From Anaerofustis stercorihominis (GTDB lineage Bacteria > Bacillota > Clostridia > Eubacteriales > Anaerofustaceae), in contig NZ_JANJZK010000006.1 in assembly GCF_024623185.1 (NCBI RefSeq), forward strand, positions 1 through 64,000: a DNA stretch of 64,000 nucleotides, read 5' to 3'. The translations under genes were made by a program, and so were the position numbers. This document shows, piece after piece, positions 55,671-64,000 of the stretch. Each line of letters begins with the position of its first letter. Position 1 is the stretch's first letter. Under the pieces are notes generated by a model that did not search any database, was not told where the DNA came from, and saw only the letters and a list, made by a program, of their open reading frames with translations.

Positions 55671-56702
55671 TTATTTATTTTCTTTTGACTGTTCTATTTT
55701 ATCGAAAGTCTGGCTTGCCTGTTCTTTGACACCGTTACTGATTTCGATACCAAGGTCATTTGCAACTTTAGTATTTATAACGATTTCTCCCGAGTCAAAT
55801 GTTTCAAAAGGCATATCTTGCGCCTTAGCTTCACCTTTTAAAACTTTAGCCGCCATTTTACCCGTTTGATTTCCAAGCTTTACAAAATCGATACCTACAC
55901 ATCCGATACATCCTATTTTAACTTGTTCTATTTCTGAACCGAAAACAGGTTTTTTAGCTTTGTTTGCTTTATCCAAAATCGTAGGAAGATTACTTACTAC
56001 GGTATTATCCGTTAAGTTTGTGATACAGTCTACTTTTTTCAGTAAGCTGTCTGTAGCCATAGGGATGTCAGCCGCACTGCTTGTTCCCTGAGTTACTATT
56101 TTTACTCCATATTTGCTTGCTGCTTTTTCGTAAGCTTCGATACCGGCTTTTGAATTTACTTCGCTTGTACTGTAAAGGATACCTACATTTTTTACTTTTG
56201 GCATCATATCAGTAATCAATTTTAATTGGTCATCTGCAAGTACCAAATCGGATGTTCCTGTGATTTCTCCCACGTTTTTATCATTATCGTCAACAAAACC
56301 CGCAAGTTTAGGAGATGTTACAGCCGTGTAAATTACAGGGATATTTTTATCTTTAGACGCATTATATGCACTTTGTGCACTAGGTGTAGCTATTGCACAA
56401 ATCATATCCATATCTTTTGAAGCGAAGCTTGTTGCGATCTGATTGTCCGTTGCTGCATCAGAACCTGAATTCTTATATGTAACATTTAAATTTTTGCCTT
56501 CTTCGATACCTTCTTCTTTTAAACCTTGTAAAAATCCTTCTCTGCAATTATCAAGTGAACCGTGATTTGCAAACTGCAAGATACCGAGTTCGTATGTTTT
56601 ATCTCCGCCGCTGCCGCTGTCACTGTTTCCGCAGCCTGCAAATAACCCTGCTGCACATACTAAACTAAGTCCGACCATCAATAATTTTTTTGTTCTTTTC
56701 AT
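55671..56702 (-). CDS. trpX: ABC transporter substrate-binding lipoprotein, TrpX-like
   Basis: The 343-residue protein has a lipoprotein signal: basic MKRTKK, a hydrophobic core and lipobox FAGC. It then has a two-lobe binding domain of the ABC_sub_bind (DUF534) type: LGILQFANHGSLDN, ATPSAQSAYNA, NVGILYSTSEVNS. The start at 56702 follows GTGAGG by the usual spacing; the in-frame GTG upstream is part of that site. The Trp T-box leader supports tryptophan as ligand. Confidence 0.9.
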   Translation of the reverse strand: MKRTKKLLMVGLSLVCAAGLFAGCGNSDSGSGGDKTYELGILQFANHGSLDNCREGFLQGLKEEGIEEGKNLNVTYKNSGSDAATDNQIATSFASKDMDMICAIATPSAQSAYNASKDKNIPVIYTAVTSPKLAGFVDDNDKNVGEITGTSDLVLADDQLKLITDMMPKVKNVGILYSTSEVNSKAGIEAYEKAASKYGVKIVTQGTSSAADIPMATDSLLKKVDCITNLTDNTVVSNLPTILDKANKAKKPVFGSEIEQVKIGCIGCVGIDFVKLGNQTGKMAAKVLKGEAKAQDMPFETFDSGEIVINTKVANDLGIEISNGVKEQASQTFDKIEQSKENK

Positions 56703-56745
56703 TTCTTTTTTCCTCACTTTATTAAAAATTTTTTATTTTTAATAT

Positions 56746-57002
56746 AGAAAAAGCCCCAAGCAAATTGCTTTGCTTGAGGCGAAAATATCCGCGGTACCAC
56801 TCAAATTGACATAAAAGTCCACTCTCATACACATACCATCATATGCGCCCGGTCTGATAACGGGTCGGGAACCCGATGACCCCTACTACAGTTCAAAGTC
56901 ACCCTCAAAAGTCCATTCAACAAGGAAATCATGCTATAATCACACCGCCTATAGCTCTCTTTAAATCATTCTGATCTTGCCTACTACTCTTTCTCTACGG
57001 TT
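56746..57002 (-). promoter_or_regulatory. T-box riboswitch, tryptophan specific, of the ABC transporter
   Basis: On minus: AGAGAG and GGCGGTGTGA in stem I, specifier loop GAA-TGG-A (UGG at 56913-56915), T-box GAGTGGTACCGCGG (about 56788-56803), then the terminator GCCTCAAGCAAA / TTTGCTTGGGGC and T5. Uncharged tRNA-Trp should turn on transport. Confidence 0.95.
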
Positions 57003-57024
57003 TTCTATATTAATGTTGTATAGA

Positions 57025-57053
57025 ATAATACACTTTTTTTATTTTGATGTCAA
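57025..57053 (-). promoter_or_regulatory. Promoter of the Trp T-box / ABC operon
   Basis: TTGACA (57048-57053) and TATTAT (57025-57030) on minus, spacing 17 bp. Confidence 0.75.
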
Positions 57054-57095
57054 GAGTTTTCCGTAAATTTCGAAAAATCAATCAAAACTGAAATT

Positions 57096-57527
57096 CTATT
57101 CCTCATCTTCTTCACTCATAAAAACAGGAGGTGTTATAACCGGGACCCTTCCGAATGAAGACAGCACTTGGGATATCAATAAAGACACCCCCGATATGGT
57201 AGAACTTAGAAAAAACTCTTCATTTTCGAGTATCTTATTTTCCAAATCACTGGTCTTTGACATAAGAACTATCGTATCGTTAAAATCCTCTTTAACGCTG
57301 AAATTAGCCGTTGCACTCACCTGCAAGAACGGTTCTACATCATCGTCATTTTCATATACAAGCGTTCTCGTAAAATCTATGATAAGCTCCTTATTGTTTG
57401 CTTCCAGTATCTCTATTTCATCGGCAACACCAAAATCCAAATTCCCCCGAAACTCGGGACTGACAAAACTAACCGACGTTAAATCACATACTTCATCTTC
57501 TTCAAAGTAATCAACAAAATTATGCAT
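57096..57527 (-). CDS. Hypothetical acidic protein, possibly SecB-like
   Basis: The 143-residue soluble, very acidic protein ends with a helix and the proline-rich VPVITPPVFMSEEDEE. The end pattern (helix, G-x-x-PVI-PP) and the beta-rich first half recall SecB-type chaperone folds, but this is weak. It is transcribed away from the small gene at 57711 and stands just upstream of the Trp transporter leader. The function is not known. Confidence 0.5.
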   Translation of the reverse strand: MHNFVDYFEEDEVCDLTSVSFVSPEFRGNLDFGVADEIEILEANNKELIIDFTRTLVYENDDDVEPFLQVSATANFSVKEDFNDTIVLMSKTSDLENKILENEEFFLSSTISGVSLLISQVLSSFGRVPVITPPVFMSEEDEE

Positions 57528-57710
57528 TTTTCGCTCCTTTAATACTTTATAAAAGTATTATATCAAAATTTATCGTAATAACTACATTTATTTTTCAAAT
57601 CTGAAAAATACATCACAGTAAAAATTATTAATTATCAGATATACTACAATTTTTTTACAGTATCAAGTGTTTTTATGATAATACAAAAATTACCAAGGAG
57701 TAGTGATATT

Positions 57711-57935
57711 ATGGATACATATATTAAAGCAACGATAGATGTAAGGAAAAATATCATATTTAAAAACTGCAATAATTACAAACTTATGAAGATTGCTGCA
57801 AATCTATTTGAAAGAATTTATAAGCTCGGCGAACAATGCAGAGACGTAAATGAATTTGAAAACAAATTTTTGGAAAGCTATTTAAGTGAAAAATATAAAT
57901 ATTTATTTGAAAAAGTGGAAGGAGACTTAAAATAA
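57711..57935 (+). CDS. Small hypothetical protein
   Basis: The 74-residue, mostly helical protein is not recognised. The ATG at 57711 is preferred because AAGGAG lies 13 bases upstream, and the earlier in-frame ATG has no site. A strong terminator overlaps its end, so it is probably a real short transcript. It lies upstream of the CRISPR array but is not a known Cas protein. Confidence 0.5.
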   Translation: MDTYIKATIDVRKNIIFKNCNNYKLMKIAANLFERIYKLGEQCRDVNEFENKFLESYLSEKYKYLFEKVEGDLK

Positions 57936-57946
57936 GTCTCCTTTTT
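57917..57946 (+). terminator. Terminator of the small gene
   Basis: AAGGAGACTT / AAGTCTCCTT stem followed by T6. Confidence 0.85.
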
Positions 57947-58155
57947 TATTATACATAATCATTATTTGAAATGTTTCATTTTAATAATATATGTAATTAT
58001 TAGCCTTACAGATAAAATCATATATAAAAGTAAATTAGCGAATTTTAGTGTAACTCTAAATCAATTAAATATGTAACTATATAATGACTTAATAAAATGC
58101 CGCCGCGATGATATGCAAACGTAGCTTTTGCATCCCTTTTAGCAACCGCTTTAGC

Positions 58156-58208
58156 CTCCGCGGCTTGAGCGGAGATTTTTTCGTTCTTTTTTATCTTTAA
58201 AAAAGAAC
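58156..58208. repeat. Dispersed hairpin repeat, family B
   Basis: CTCCGC-GGCTTGA-GCGGAG (58156-58174), ATTTTTTC, then GTTCTTTTTTA / TAAAAAAGAAC (58183-58208). It has the same layout as 25546-25591, with both arms of the second stem changed together. It directly abuts the CRISPR array. Confidence 0.65.
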
Positions 58209-58216
58209 AGCATTAC

Positions 58217-58651
58217 CTTTCAATCCACGCACCCCTTGCGAGGTGCGACCCGGGATGAACTTATAGATATGATAGCTACACGCAGTTTCAATCCACGCAT
58301 CCCGTATGGGATGCGACTTACCTCTAAATGTTCGACCGCTTTAAAAGCGTAGTTTCAATCCACGCATCCCGCATGGGATGCGACTCGGGATTTAACACCT
58401 CAAGTAATGTATATTTAAGTTTCAATCCACGCATCCCGCATGGGATGCGACCCCATTTTCTGCGTACACCTTAGCCCTTGATAGAGTTTCAATCCACGCA
58501 TCCCGCATGGGATGCGACGACGTATTTAACGGTTCTCTTACTTACCTTGAAAGTTTCAATCCACGCATCCCGCATGGGATGCGACTTAAAAGCGGAGGCT
58601 CTTTAGACAATGCGGTAAGTTTCAATCCACGCATCCCGCATGGGATGCGAC
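58217..58651 (-). CRISPR. Orphan CRISPR array, type I-C-like repeat, 7 repeats / 6 spacers
   Basis: 33-bp repeats start at 58217, 58285, 58352, 58419, 58486, 58553 and 58619; spacers are 33-35 bp. Read on minus, the repeat starts GTCGCATCCCATGCGGGATG and ends CGTGGATTGAAAC, the type I-C pattern, which gives the transcription direction. The leftmost repeat is degenerate (ACCCCTTGCGAGGT in the palindrome) and the second has one change, as expected for the leader-distal end. No cas genes lie in the window. Confidence 0.95.
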
Positions 58652-58800
58652 TCTACAAAGCCCTTCAAATAGCCTATTACAGACACTTGATAAAATATAA
58701 TATTTTAAATTACTTTACTGAATCCCGCTATTTAAAAGGATTTAAAAATTATTAAAAAATGTGAGCTTGAGGTTCGCAGTAGTTCTCCTAAGGTATTATC
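58652..58800 (-). promoter_or_regulatory. CRISPR leader region
   Basis: This region lies on the side opposite the degenerate repeat. On minus it contains CTACTGCGAACCTCAAGCTC followed by ACATTTTTTAAT and AT-rich sequence, resembling leaders of type I-C arrays. The 34 bp next to the array do not look leader-like (see findings). Confidence 0.65.
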
Positions 58801-58935
58801 TTTTATTTAATTATAGTATAACTCGGATACTCTTTCAATACAAAATATTTTTACTTCTAAATTATAAAAATTCATGTAGTCTGTTTATAAATAATATCAT
58901 TTAAGTTCATAATTTTTCTAATCTAATGAATATTT

Positions 58936-58952
58936 TATACCCACTGGAAATA
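58936..58952. promoter_or_regulatory. Operator copy 1 for the GntR-family regulator
   Basis: TATACCCACTGGAAATA matches the perfect palindrome at 59011 at 14 of 17 positions and lies 18 bp upstream of the -35. Confidence 0.6.
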
Positions 58953-58969
58953 CATTTTATTAAATACTA

Positions 58970-58998
58970 TTGACAATCTATCAAATAATGCATATTAT
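58970..58998 (+). promoter_or_regulatory. Promoter of the GntR-G1PDH operon
   Basis: TTGACA (58970-58975) and TATTAT (58993-58998), spacing 17 bp, lying between two operator copies. Confidence 0.8.
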
Positions 58999-59010
58999 AG
59001 TATTAAATAA

Positions 59011-59027
59011 TATATCCAGTGGATATA
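59011..59027. promoter_or_regulatory. Operator copy 2 for the GntR-family regulator
   Basis: TATATCCAGTGGATATA is a perfect palindrome (7-3-7) between the -10 and the ribosome binding site of the regulator gene. Confidence 0.75.
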
Positions 59028-59038
59028 AGGAGTCATAT

Positions 59039-59761
59039 ATGAATAAAATCAAACATAAACCTCTATATAAATTGATAGAAGAAAAAATCAAAGAAGACTT
59101 TAAAGAACTTCCTTACTACAGTAATCTTCCGGGAGAGAGAGAACTTTGTATAAAATACGACGTCAGCAGACCAACGATCATATCTGCTTTGAACCTTTTG
59201 GAGGAAGAGGGACTTATTATCAGAAAAGAAAGAAAGGGTGCCTTTTACCTCGGAAACAGTCCTTATACCGACCATCAGCTTACTTCTATAGTCGGGTTTT
59301 TCAATGATGCCAAAATGCAGGGTAAGAAAGTAACAAATAAAATCCTCTCACAAAACATAGAAAAAGCGGATGAAAGGATAGCGGAAAAATTAAATATAAA
59401 TATATCCGATGAGATATTTATTTTAAAAAGACTCAGATATATAGACGGAAGTCTGTTTTCTCTGTCTACGTCATATATACCAATAAAGTATACAGAGTAT
59501 TTATTGCATGAAGATTTTACACAGAAGTCTCTATATGACATACTTTCAAGCAAGGGTATAATACCATACAAAGCCTGTCAAAAAGTATTTATAAAACCAA
59601 GCGATAAATACGAAGCACTATACTTGAAGATAGAAGAAAAAACACCTATATGTGTACTTAAATCTACCACTTTTACAAAAGAAAATGAACTCATAGAATA
59701 CGTCGAAGTCAAATCCGAAGCATACAAAACCGAATACGAAATGGTCGTTTATAATAATTAA
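59039..59761 (+). CDS. GntR-family (HutC/UTRA) transcriptional regulator
   Basis: The 240-residue protein has an N-terminal winged helix with LPGERELCIKYDVSRPTIISALNLLEEEG, cut here as LPGERELCIKYDVSRPT and following residues, and a UTRA ligand-binding domain (LKRLRYIDGSLFSLSTSYIP). The start at 59039 follows AAGGAG; a longer frame starts inside the promoter. Two matching palindromes around its promoter imply autoregulation together with the next gene. The ligand may be a sugar phosphate or polyol phosphate. Confidence 0.9.
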   Translation: MNKIKHKPLYKLIEEKIKEDFKELPYYSNLPGERELCIKYDVSRPTIISALNLLEEEGLIIRKERKGAFYLGNSPYTDHQLTSIVGFFNDAKMQGKKVTNKILSQNIEKADERIAEKLNINISDEIFILKRLRYIDGSLFSLSTSYIPIKYTEYLLHEDFTQKSLYDILSSKGIIPYKACQKVFIKPSDKYEALYLKIEEKTPICVLKSTTFTKENELIEYVEVKSEAYKTEYEMVVYNN

Positions 59762-59775
59762 ACTTTGGAGGAAAT

Positions 59776-60954
59776 ATGAAAAGTATATTAGAAATGAATA
59801 TCAACGAGATGTCAAATTTGGACTTTGAATGTGAATGCGGGAGAAAACATAAACTCCCCATTAAGGAGATATGTATTAAAAATAATGCACTTGATGAACT
59901 CAGAAGAGTATTATCCCCTTTCAAAGATAAAAAAATATTTATGTTCAGCGATGAAAATACCTATAAAGCCGCGGGAGAAAAGACCTCTCGGATATTAAAA
60001 GATAATAATCACACATTTAAAAACTTTGTGATACCAAACAGCAAAGAAATACTTATACCAAACGAAAAAGTCCTCGGACGCCTTTTCATGGAACTTGAAA
60101 ATGATACCGGACTTATAATTGCCGTAGGAAGCGGGACTATTAACGATCTCGGCAAATATTTATCCGTAAAAACAAATATACCCTACATCATAATATGCAC
60201 AGCGCCCTCAATGGACGGTTATGCTTCCGACGGTTCGCCCCTAATATGTGACGGTTTTAAAATTTCATTTGATGCAACACTTCCTTACGCAATAATAGGA
60301 GATGTGAATATAATGAAGAATGCACCGGATGAACTGATACGAGCGGGATTTGGAGATATAGTCGGAAAAATAACGGCTTTGATGGATTGGAAACTGTCAA
60401 ATATGATAACTGGAGAATATATTTGCGAAACCTGCGTTACACTCACTGAGAGAGCGATACAAAGAGTAATAGACAGCGCGGACAAACTAATGGACAGAGA
60501 TGAAAAATCCGTTCAATATCTTCTTGAAGCTCTTACGTTCACAGGTGTGGCAATGGGGCTGGTTGGAGTATCAAGACCGGCTTCCGGTGCGGAGCATATG
60601 ATATCACATTACTGGGAAATGGACTTTATAAAAAGAAACAAATATCCATATCTTCATGGAATAAAAGTCGGGATAGCCACTCCTATAGTATTGGAGCTTT
60701 TTGAACTTATGAAAGAAGAAATACCAAAAGAAGTATTTAAATATAAATACGATAAAGAAGATGTAATAAATTTATTAAAAACCGTAGGTGCACCAACACT
60801 TCCGAGTGAAATAGAAGTGGATAAAGACTTATTCCTCAAAAGCATTCTGGGTGCATATAAGGTGCGAAACAGATACAGTATATTTGAATATGCGGTGGAA
60901 AAAGGAAAGATTGAAGAATATTCTAAAATAATAACGGATGAGATATTTGATTAA
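59776..60954 (+). CDS. sn-Glycerol-1-phosphate dehydrogenase-like (AraM/EgsA family)
   Basis: The 392-residue iron-type alcohol dehydrogenase-fold protein has the NAD motif GSGTINDLGKYLS, TAPSMDGYASDGSP, the metal-ligand Asp in GFGDIVGK, and His in SGAEHMISHYWEM and LHGIKVG. AraM of Bacillus reduces DHAP to glycerol 1-phosphate. It lies 14 bp after the GntR regulator with GGAGG. An N-terminal Cys pair (CECGRKH) precedes the domain. Confidence 0.88.
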   Translation: MKSILEMNINEMSNLDFECECGRKHKLPIKEICIKNNALDELRRVLSPFKDKKIFMFSDENTYKAAGEKTSRILKDNNHTFKNFVIPNSKEILIPNEKVLGRLFMELENDTGLIIAVGSGTINDLGKYLSVKTNIPYIIICTAPSMDGYASDGSPLICDGFKISFDATLPYAIIGDVNIMKNAPDELIRAGFGDIVGKITALMDWKLSNMITGEYICETCVTLTERAIQRVIDSADKLMDRDEKSVQYLLEALTFTGVAMGLVGVSRPASGAEHMISHYWEMDFIKRNKYPYLHGIKVGIATPIVLELFELMKEEIPKEVFKYKYDKEDVINLLKTVGAPTLPSEIEVDKDLFLKSILGAYKVRNRYSIFEYAVEKGKIEEYSKIITDEIFD

Positions 60955-60996
60955 TAAATATATTTAATGTTTATTTACTAAATCTTAAGTAAATTA

Positions 60997-61025
60997 TTGA
61001 CATTTTTATCATGTTTAATTATAAT
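60997..61025 (+). promoter_or_regulatory. tRNA-Lys promoter
   Basis: TTGACA (60997-61002) and TATAAT (61020-61025), spacing 17 bp: both hexamers match consensus. Confidence 0.85.
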
Positions 61026-61042
61026 AATAAAGCACGATAAAT

Positions 61043-61118
61043 GGTCCGTTAGCTCAGCTGGTAGAGCACCTGACTCTTAATCAGGGTGTCCAGGGTTCGA
61101 TCCCCTGACGGATCACCA
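61043..61118 (+). tRNA. tRNA-Lys (CTT anticodon)
   Basis: The full cloverleaf is visible: acceptor GGTCCGT / ACGGATC, D-arm GCTC-AGCTGGTA-GAGC, anticodon stem CCTGA / TCAGG with loop CTCTTAA (anticodon CTT), variable GTGTC, T-arm CAGGG-TTCGATC-CCCTG, and discriminator A with encoded CCA. Confidence 0.98.
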
Positions 61119-61131
61119 TGTTTGAAATTAT

Positions 61132-61153
61132 ACGTCTTTCAATAGAAAGACGT
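61132..61153 (+). terminator. Terminator of tRNA-Lys
   Basis: ACGTCTTTC / GAAAGACGT stem, loop AATA, followed by T7. Confidence 0.88.
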
Positions 61154-61566
61154 TTTTTTATGCAGTTAGCATAAAAAATGAGTGAAATGAATAATTTAAT
61201 ATGAGTAAAAATATCAATGTATTTTTTACGAATAGACCGTTTGTAAACTAGATATTTTAAATATAATATTAAAAACAATAATAAGCAAAATTTATATATT
61301 TAAATGAGTTAAATTAAAAAAGTTGCCAAAATAAATTTTATAATAACTTTTATATCATAAATAAAAATAATATATATTATAGATTTATTCTCATAAAATT
61401 CTTAATTCGTTAATAAAAAATAAATTAAATTATCAAATAAAACTTTATATAAAATGATTGTTGCAAATAATATCTTAAAAACATCATCAAAAATATAAAC
61501 AAATCATTAATTTTACCGAATTAAACTGCATTTATTATTCATGATTTAATTAACTAAAACAAAAAA
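61154..61566. other. AT-rich intergenic stretch
   Basis: About 410 bp between the tRNA terminator and the atpD terminator. I see no gene, RNA or repeat. Confidence 0.5.
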
Positions 61567-61595
61567 ATACATTTATGAAAATTCATAAATGTATT
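61567..61595 (-). terminator. Terminator of the ATP synthase operon
   Basis: AATACATTTATGAA / TTCATAAATGTATT stem, AT-rich, followed on minus by a T-rich run, just after the atpD stop. Confidence 0.75.
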
Positions 61596-61601
61596 TTTAT
61601 A

Positions 61602-63029
<1,428 letters not shown>

Positions 63030-63042
63030 TTATTTGTTCTGA

Positions 63043-63483
63043 CTAATATTTCTTATGTCTAGAAATACCTTCATACGTATTTGCTAAATCTATTCTTACT
63101 AAAGCTTTTCTCAACTTATGTTCGGCTTGAACGAATTCTCGCCTGTTATATTTGGTAGCGTGAAGTTTTTCTTCTGCTCTTCTCTTAGCTTCTTCCGCTC
63201 TTCTTATATCGATTTCTTCCGGCCATAATGCATCATCGGTAACGACCAATATCTTATTGTTTTCAACAAGGACGCTTCCTCCGAATAAAGTAGCTTCTCT
63301 TTTATTGCCCTTTAAATCCGTTATATGCATTATTCCAAGGTCGGCAAGCGTCATAATCGGAACGTGATTTTTCAGTATCGTCATCTCTCCGCTCGTCGCT
63401 TTAAAAGTAAACTTTTCTACTTCATCGTTATAGAAAGTCCTTGTCGGAGTCGCTATTTCTAAATGTAAATTTTGATCATTCAT
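63043..63483 (-). CDS. atpC: F1 ATP synthase epsilon subunit
   Basis: The 146-residue protein has an N-terminal beta-sandwich (LEIATPTRTFYNDEVE, GEMTILKNHVPIMT, GGSVLVENNKILVV) and a C-terminal helical pair (IDIRRAEEAKRRAEEKL). It regulates and couples F1 to Fo. It lies between atpG (13-bp gap) and atpD (28-bp gap), so the operon order is gamma-epsilon-beta. Ribosome binding site AGGAGG. Confidence 0.97.
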   Translation of the reverse strand: MNDQNLHLEIATPTRTFYNDEVEKFTFKATSGEMTILKNHVPIMTLADLGIMHITDLKGNKREATLFGGSVLVENNKILVVTDDALWPEEIDIRRAEEAKRRAEEKLHATKYNRREFVQAEHKLRKALVRIDLANTYEGISRHKKY

Positions 63484-63496
63484 ATCATATCTCCTC

Positions 63497-64000
63497 CTAT
63501 TTTAAAGCTTCCGCACCCGATACTATCTCGATAAGTTCGTTTGTGATGCTTGATTGTCTGGCAGAATTATATCTTATTTCAAGTTCTTCCAAAAGCTCGT
63601 TTGCATTGTCCGTAGCCGCACTCATAGCCATCCTTCTCGAAGCTTCTTCACCTGCATGGTTTTCTATCATAGCTCCGTAAAGAAGACTTGTTATATACTG
63701 CGGTACCAATTCTTCAAGGAGTTCTTCCCCGCCCGGCTCTATAACAAGTTCGCTCGTAACGGGAGTCCCGTCACTGTTATCTGCTTTTCTCGAAATAGGA
63801 AGGACAGTTGCACTAAGTATTCCCTGAGATACTACGGAGTTGAATTTGGAATAAATGATTTTTACTTTCCTTATATCTTCGTCACTGGTATATAAATTTA
63901 TAACAGTACCGATAATTTTCTTGGCAACTCCGTAATTAGGTTCATCGCTTATACCGATGTATTCTCCGACTACGTCATAATCATTTTTCTTAAAGTAATC
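63497..64000 (-). CDS. atpG: F1 ATP synthase gamma subunit, 3' part
   Basis: Reading on minus from the right edge gives an open frame of 167 codons ending at 63497, without an internal stop. The C terminus is clearly gamma: YITSLLYGAMIENHAGEEAS, RRMAMSAATDNANELL and IEIVSGAEALK. The start lies beyond base 64000. A TTG inside the frame at 63709 is not the real start. The upstream part (for example IIYSKFNSVVSQ) also matches gamma. Confidence 0.96.
   Translation of the reverse strand, partial: DYFKKNDYDVVGEYIGISDEPNYGVAKKIIGTVINLYTSDEDIRKVKIIYSKFNSVVSQGILSATVLPISRKADNSDGTPVTSELVIEPGGEELLEELVPQYITSLLYGAMIENHAGEEASRRMAMSAATDNANELLEELEIRYNSARQSSITNELIEIVSGAEALK

Noticed and set aside
58507-58755. 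82-codon open frame across the CRISPR array
   Set aside because: It is built of translated repeats and spacers (FNPRIPHGMRL recurring); it is not a gene.
57096-61042. cas genes next to the CRISPR array
   Set aside because: Neighbouring products are small unknowns, a GntR regulator and a dehydrogenase; none resembles Cas3, Cas5, Cas7, Cas8, Cas1 or Cas2.

Overview
The window is AT-rich (by eye roughly one third G+C), densely packed chromosomal DNA of a Gram-positive anaerobe of the Clostridia type (Bacillota). The evidence is the sporulation genes yabP-yabQ beside a divIC-like gene, three T-box leaders, a CIRCE element at groES, a LexA-type box (GAAC-N4-GTTC) near uvrB, and a lysyl tRNA with encoded CCA. 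I cannot name the genus. No rRNA, phage, insertion sequence or plasmid gene was recognised.

Layout. 1-2.9 kb: GC-rich hairpins, then a HEAT-like protein and a GT2-like membrane protein with a long acidic tail. 3-9.1 kb (minus): maf-radC-ispD followed by a very unusual E1alpha/E1beta/E2-like trio. 9.4-12.8 kb (plus): dtd, an unknown, an MBL hydrolase, hemZ-like and an MmcQ/YjbR protein. 12.8-20.5 kb (mostly minus): recJ-apt-nfeD-like; a small membrane protein on plus; T-box-hisS-aspS-DUF896. 20.5-24.5 kb: an ascorbate-family PTS with a phosphotriesterase-family enzyme and a DeoR regulator. 24.5-30.5 kb: an unknown membrane protein, groES-groEL under CIRCE, and a metal-efflux cluster (ArsR, HMA chaperone, CadA-like ATPase). 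30.5-31.5 kb: an extremely AT-rich gene desert. 31.5-33.3 kb: Trp T-box and a TrpB2-type enzyme. 33.5-43.5 kb (minus): tatD, divIC, yabQ, yabP, uvrB, glpK, deoD, relA/spoT and an unknown. 43.7-47.2 kb (plus): metG-fchA-folD. 47.2-50 kb: a membrane protein, prmC and a THUMP methyltransferase. 50-53.6 kb: cca, lspA and an AI-2E-family transporter. 53.7-57.1 kb: a second Trp T-box driving a TrpXYZ-type ABC transporter. 57.1-58.7 kb: small unknown genes and an orphan type I-C CRISPR array. 59-61 kb: GntR regulator plus a glycerol-1-phosphate dehydrogenase-like gene, then tRNA-Lys. 61.6-64 kb: atpG(partial)-atpC-atpD, in an unusual order.

How genes work together. Two Trp T-boxes (specifier UGG) make a tryptophan regulon of uptake (TrpXYZ) plus a lone TrpB2 without TrpA. 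The PTS, PTE-family enzyme and DeoR protein look like a sugar or lactone import and ring-opening module. MetRS, FchA and FolD link methionine charging with one-carbon folate chemistry.

The strongest candidate for something undescribed is the 2961-7143 operon. It looks like a 2-oxoacid dehydrogenase E1-E2 complex, but the E2-like protein has no lipoyl domain and has lost the catalytic His of the acyltransferase. The E1 subunits have lost several conserved active-site histidines, and E1alpha carries a long acidic extension of about 300 residues. Two families of GC-rich hairpin repeats, with compensatory changes between copies, are scattered through the intergenic DNA.
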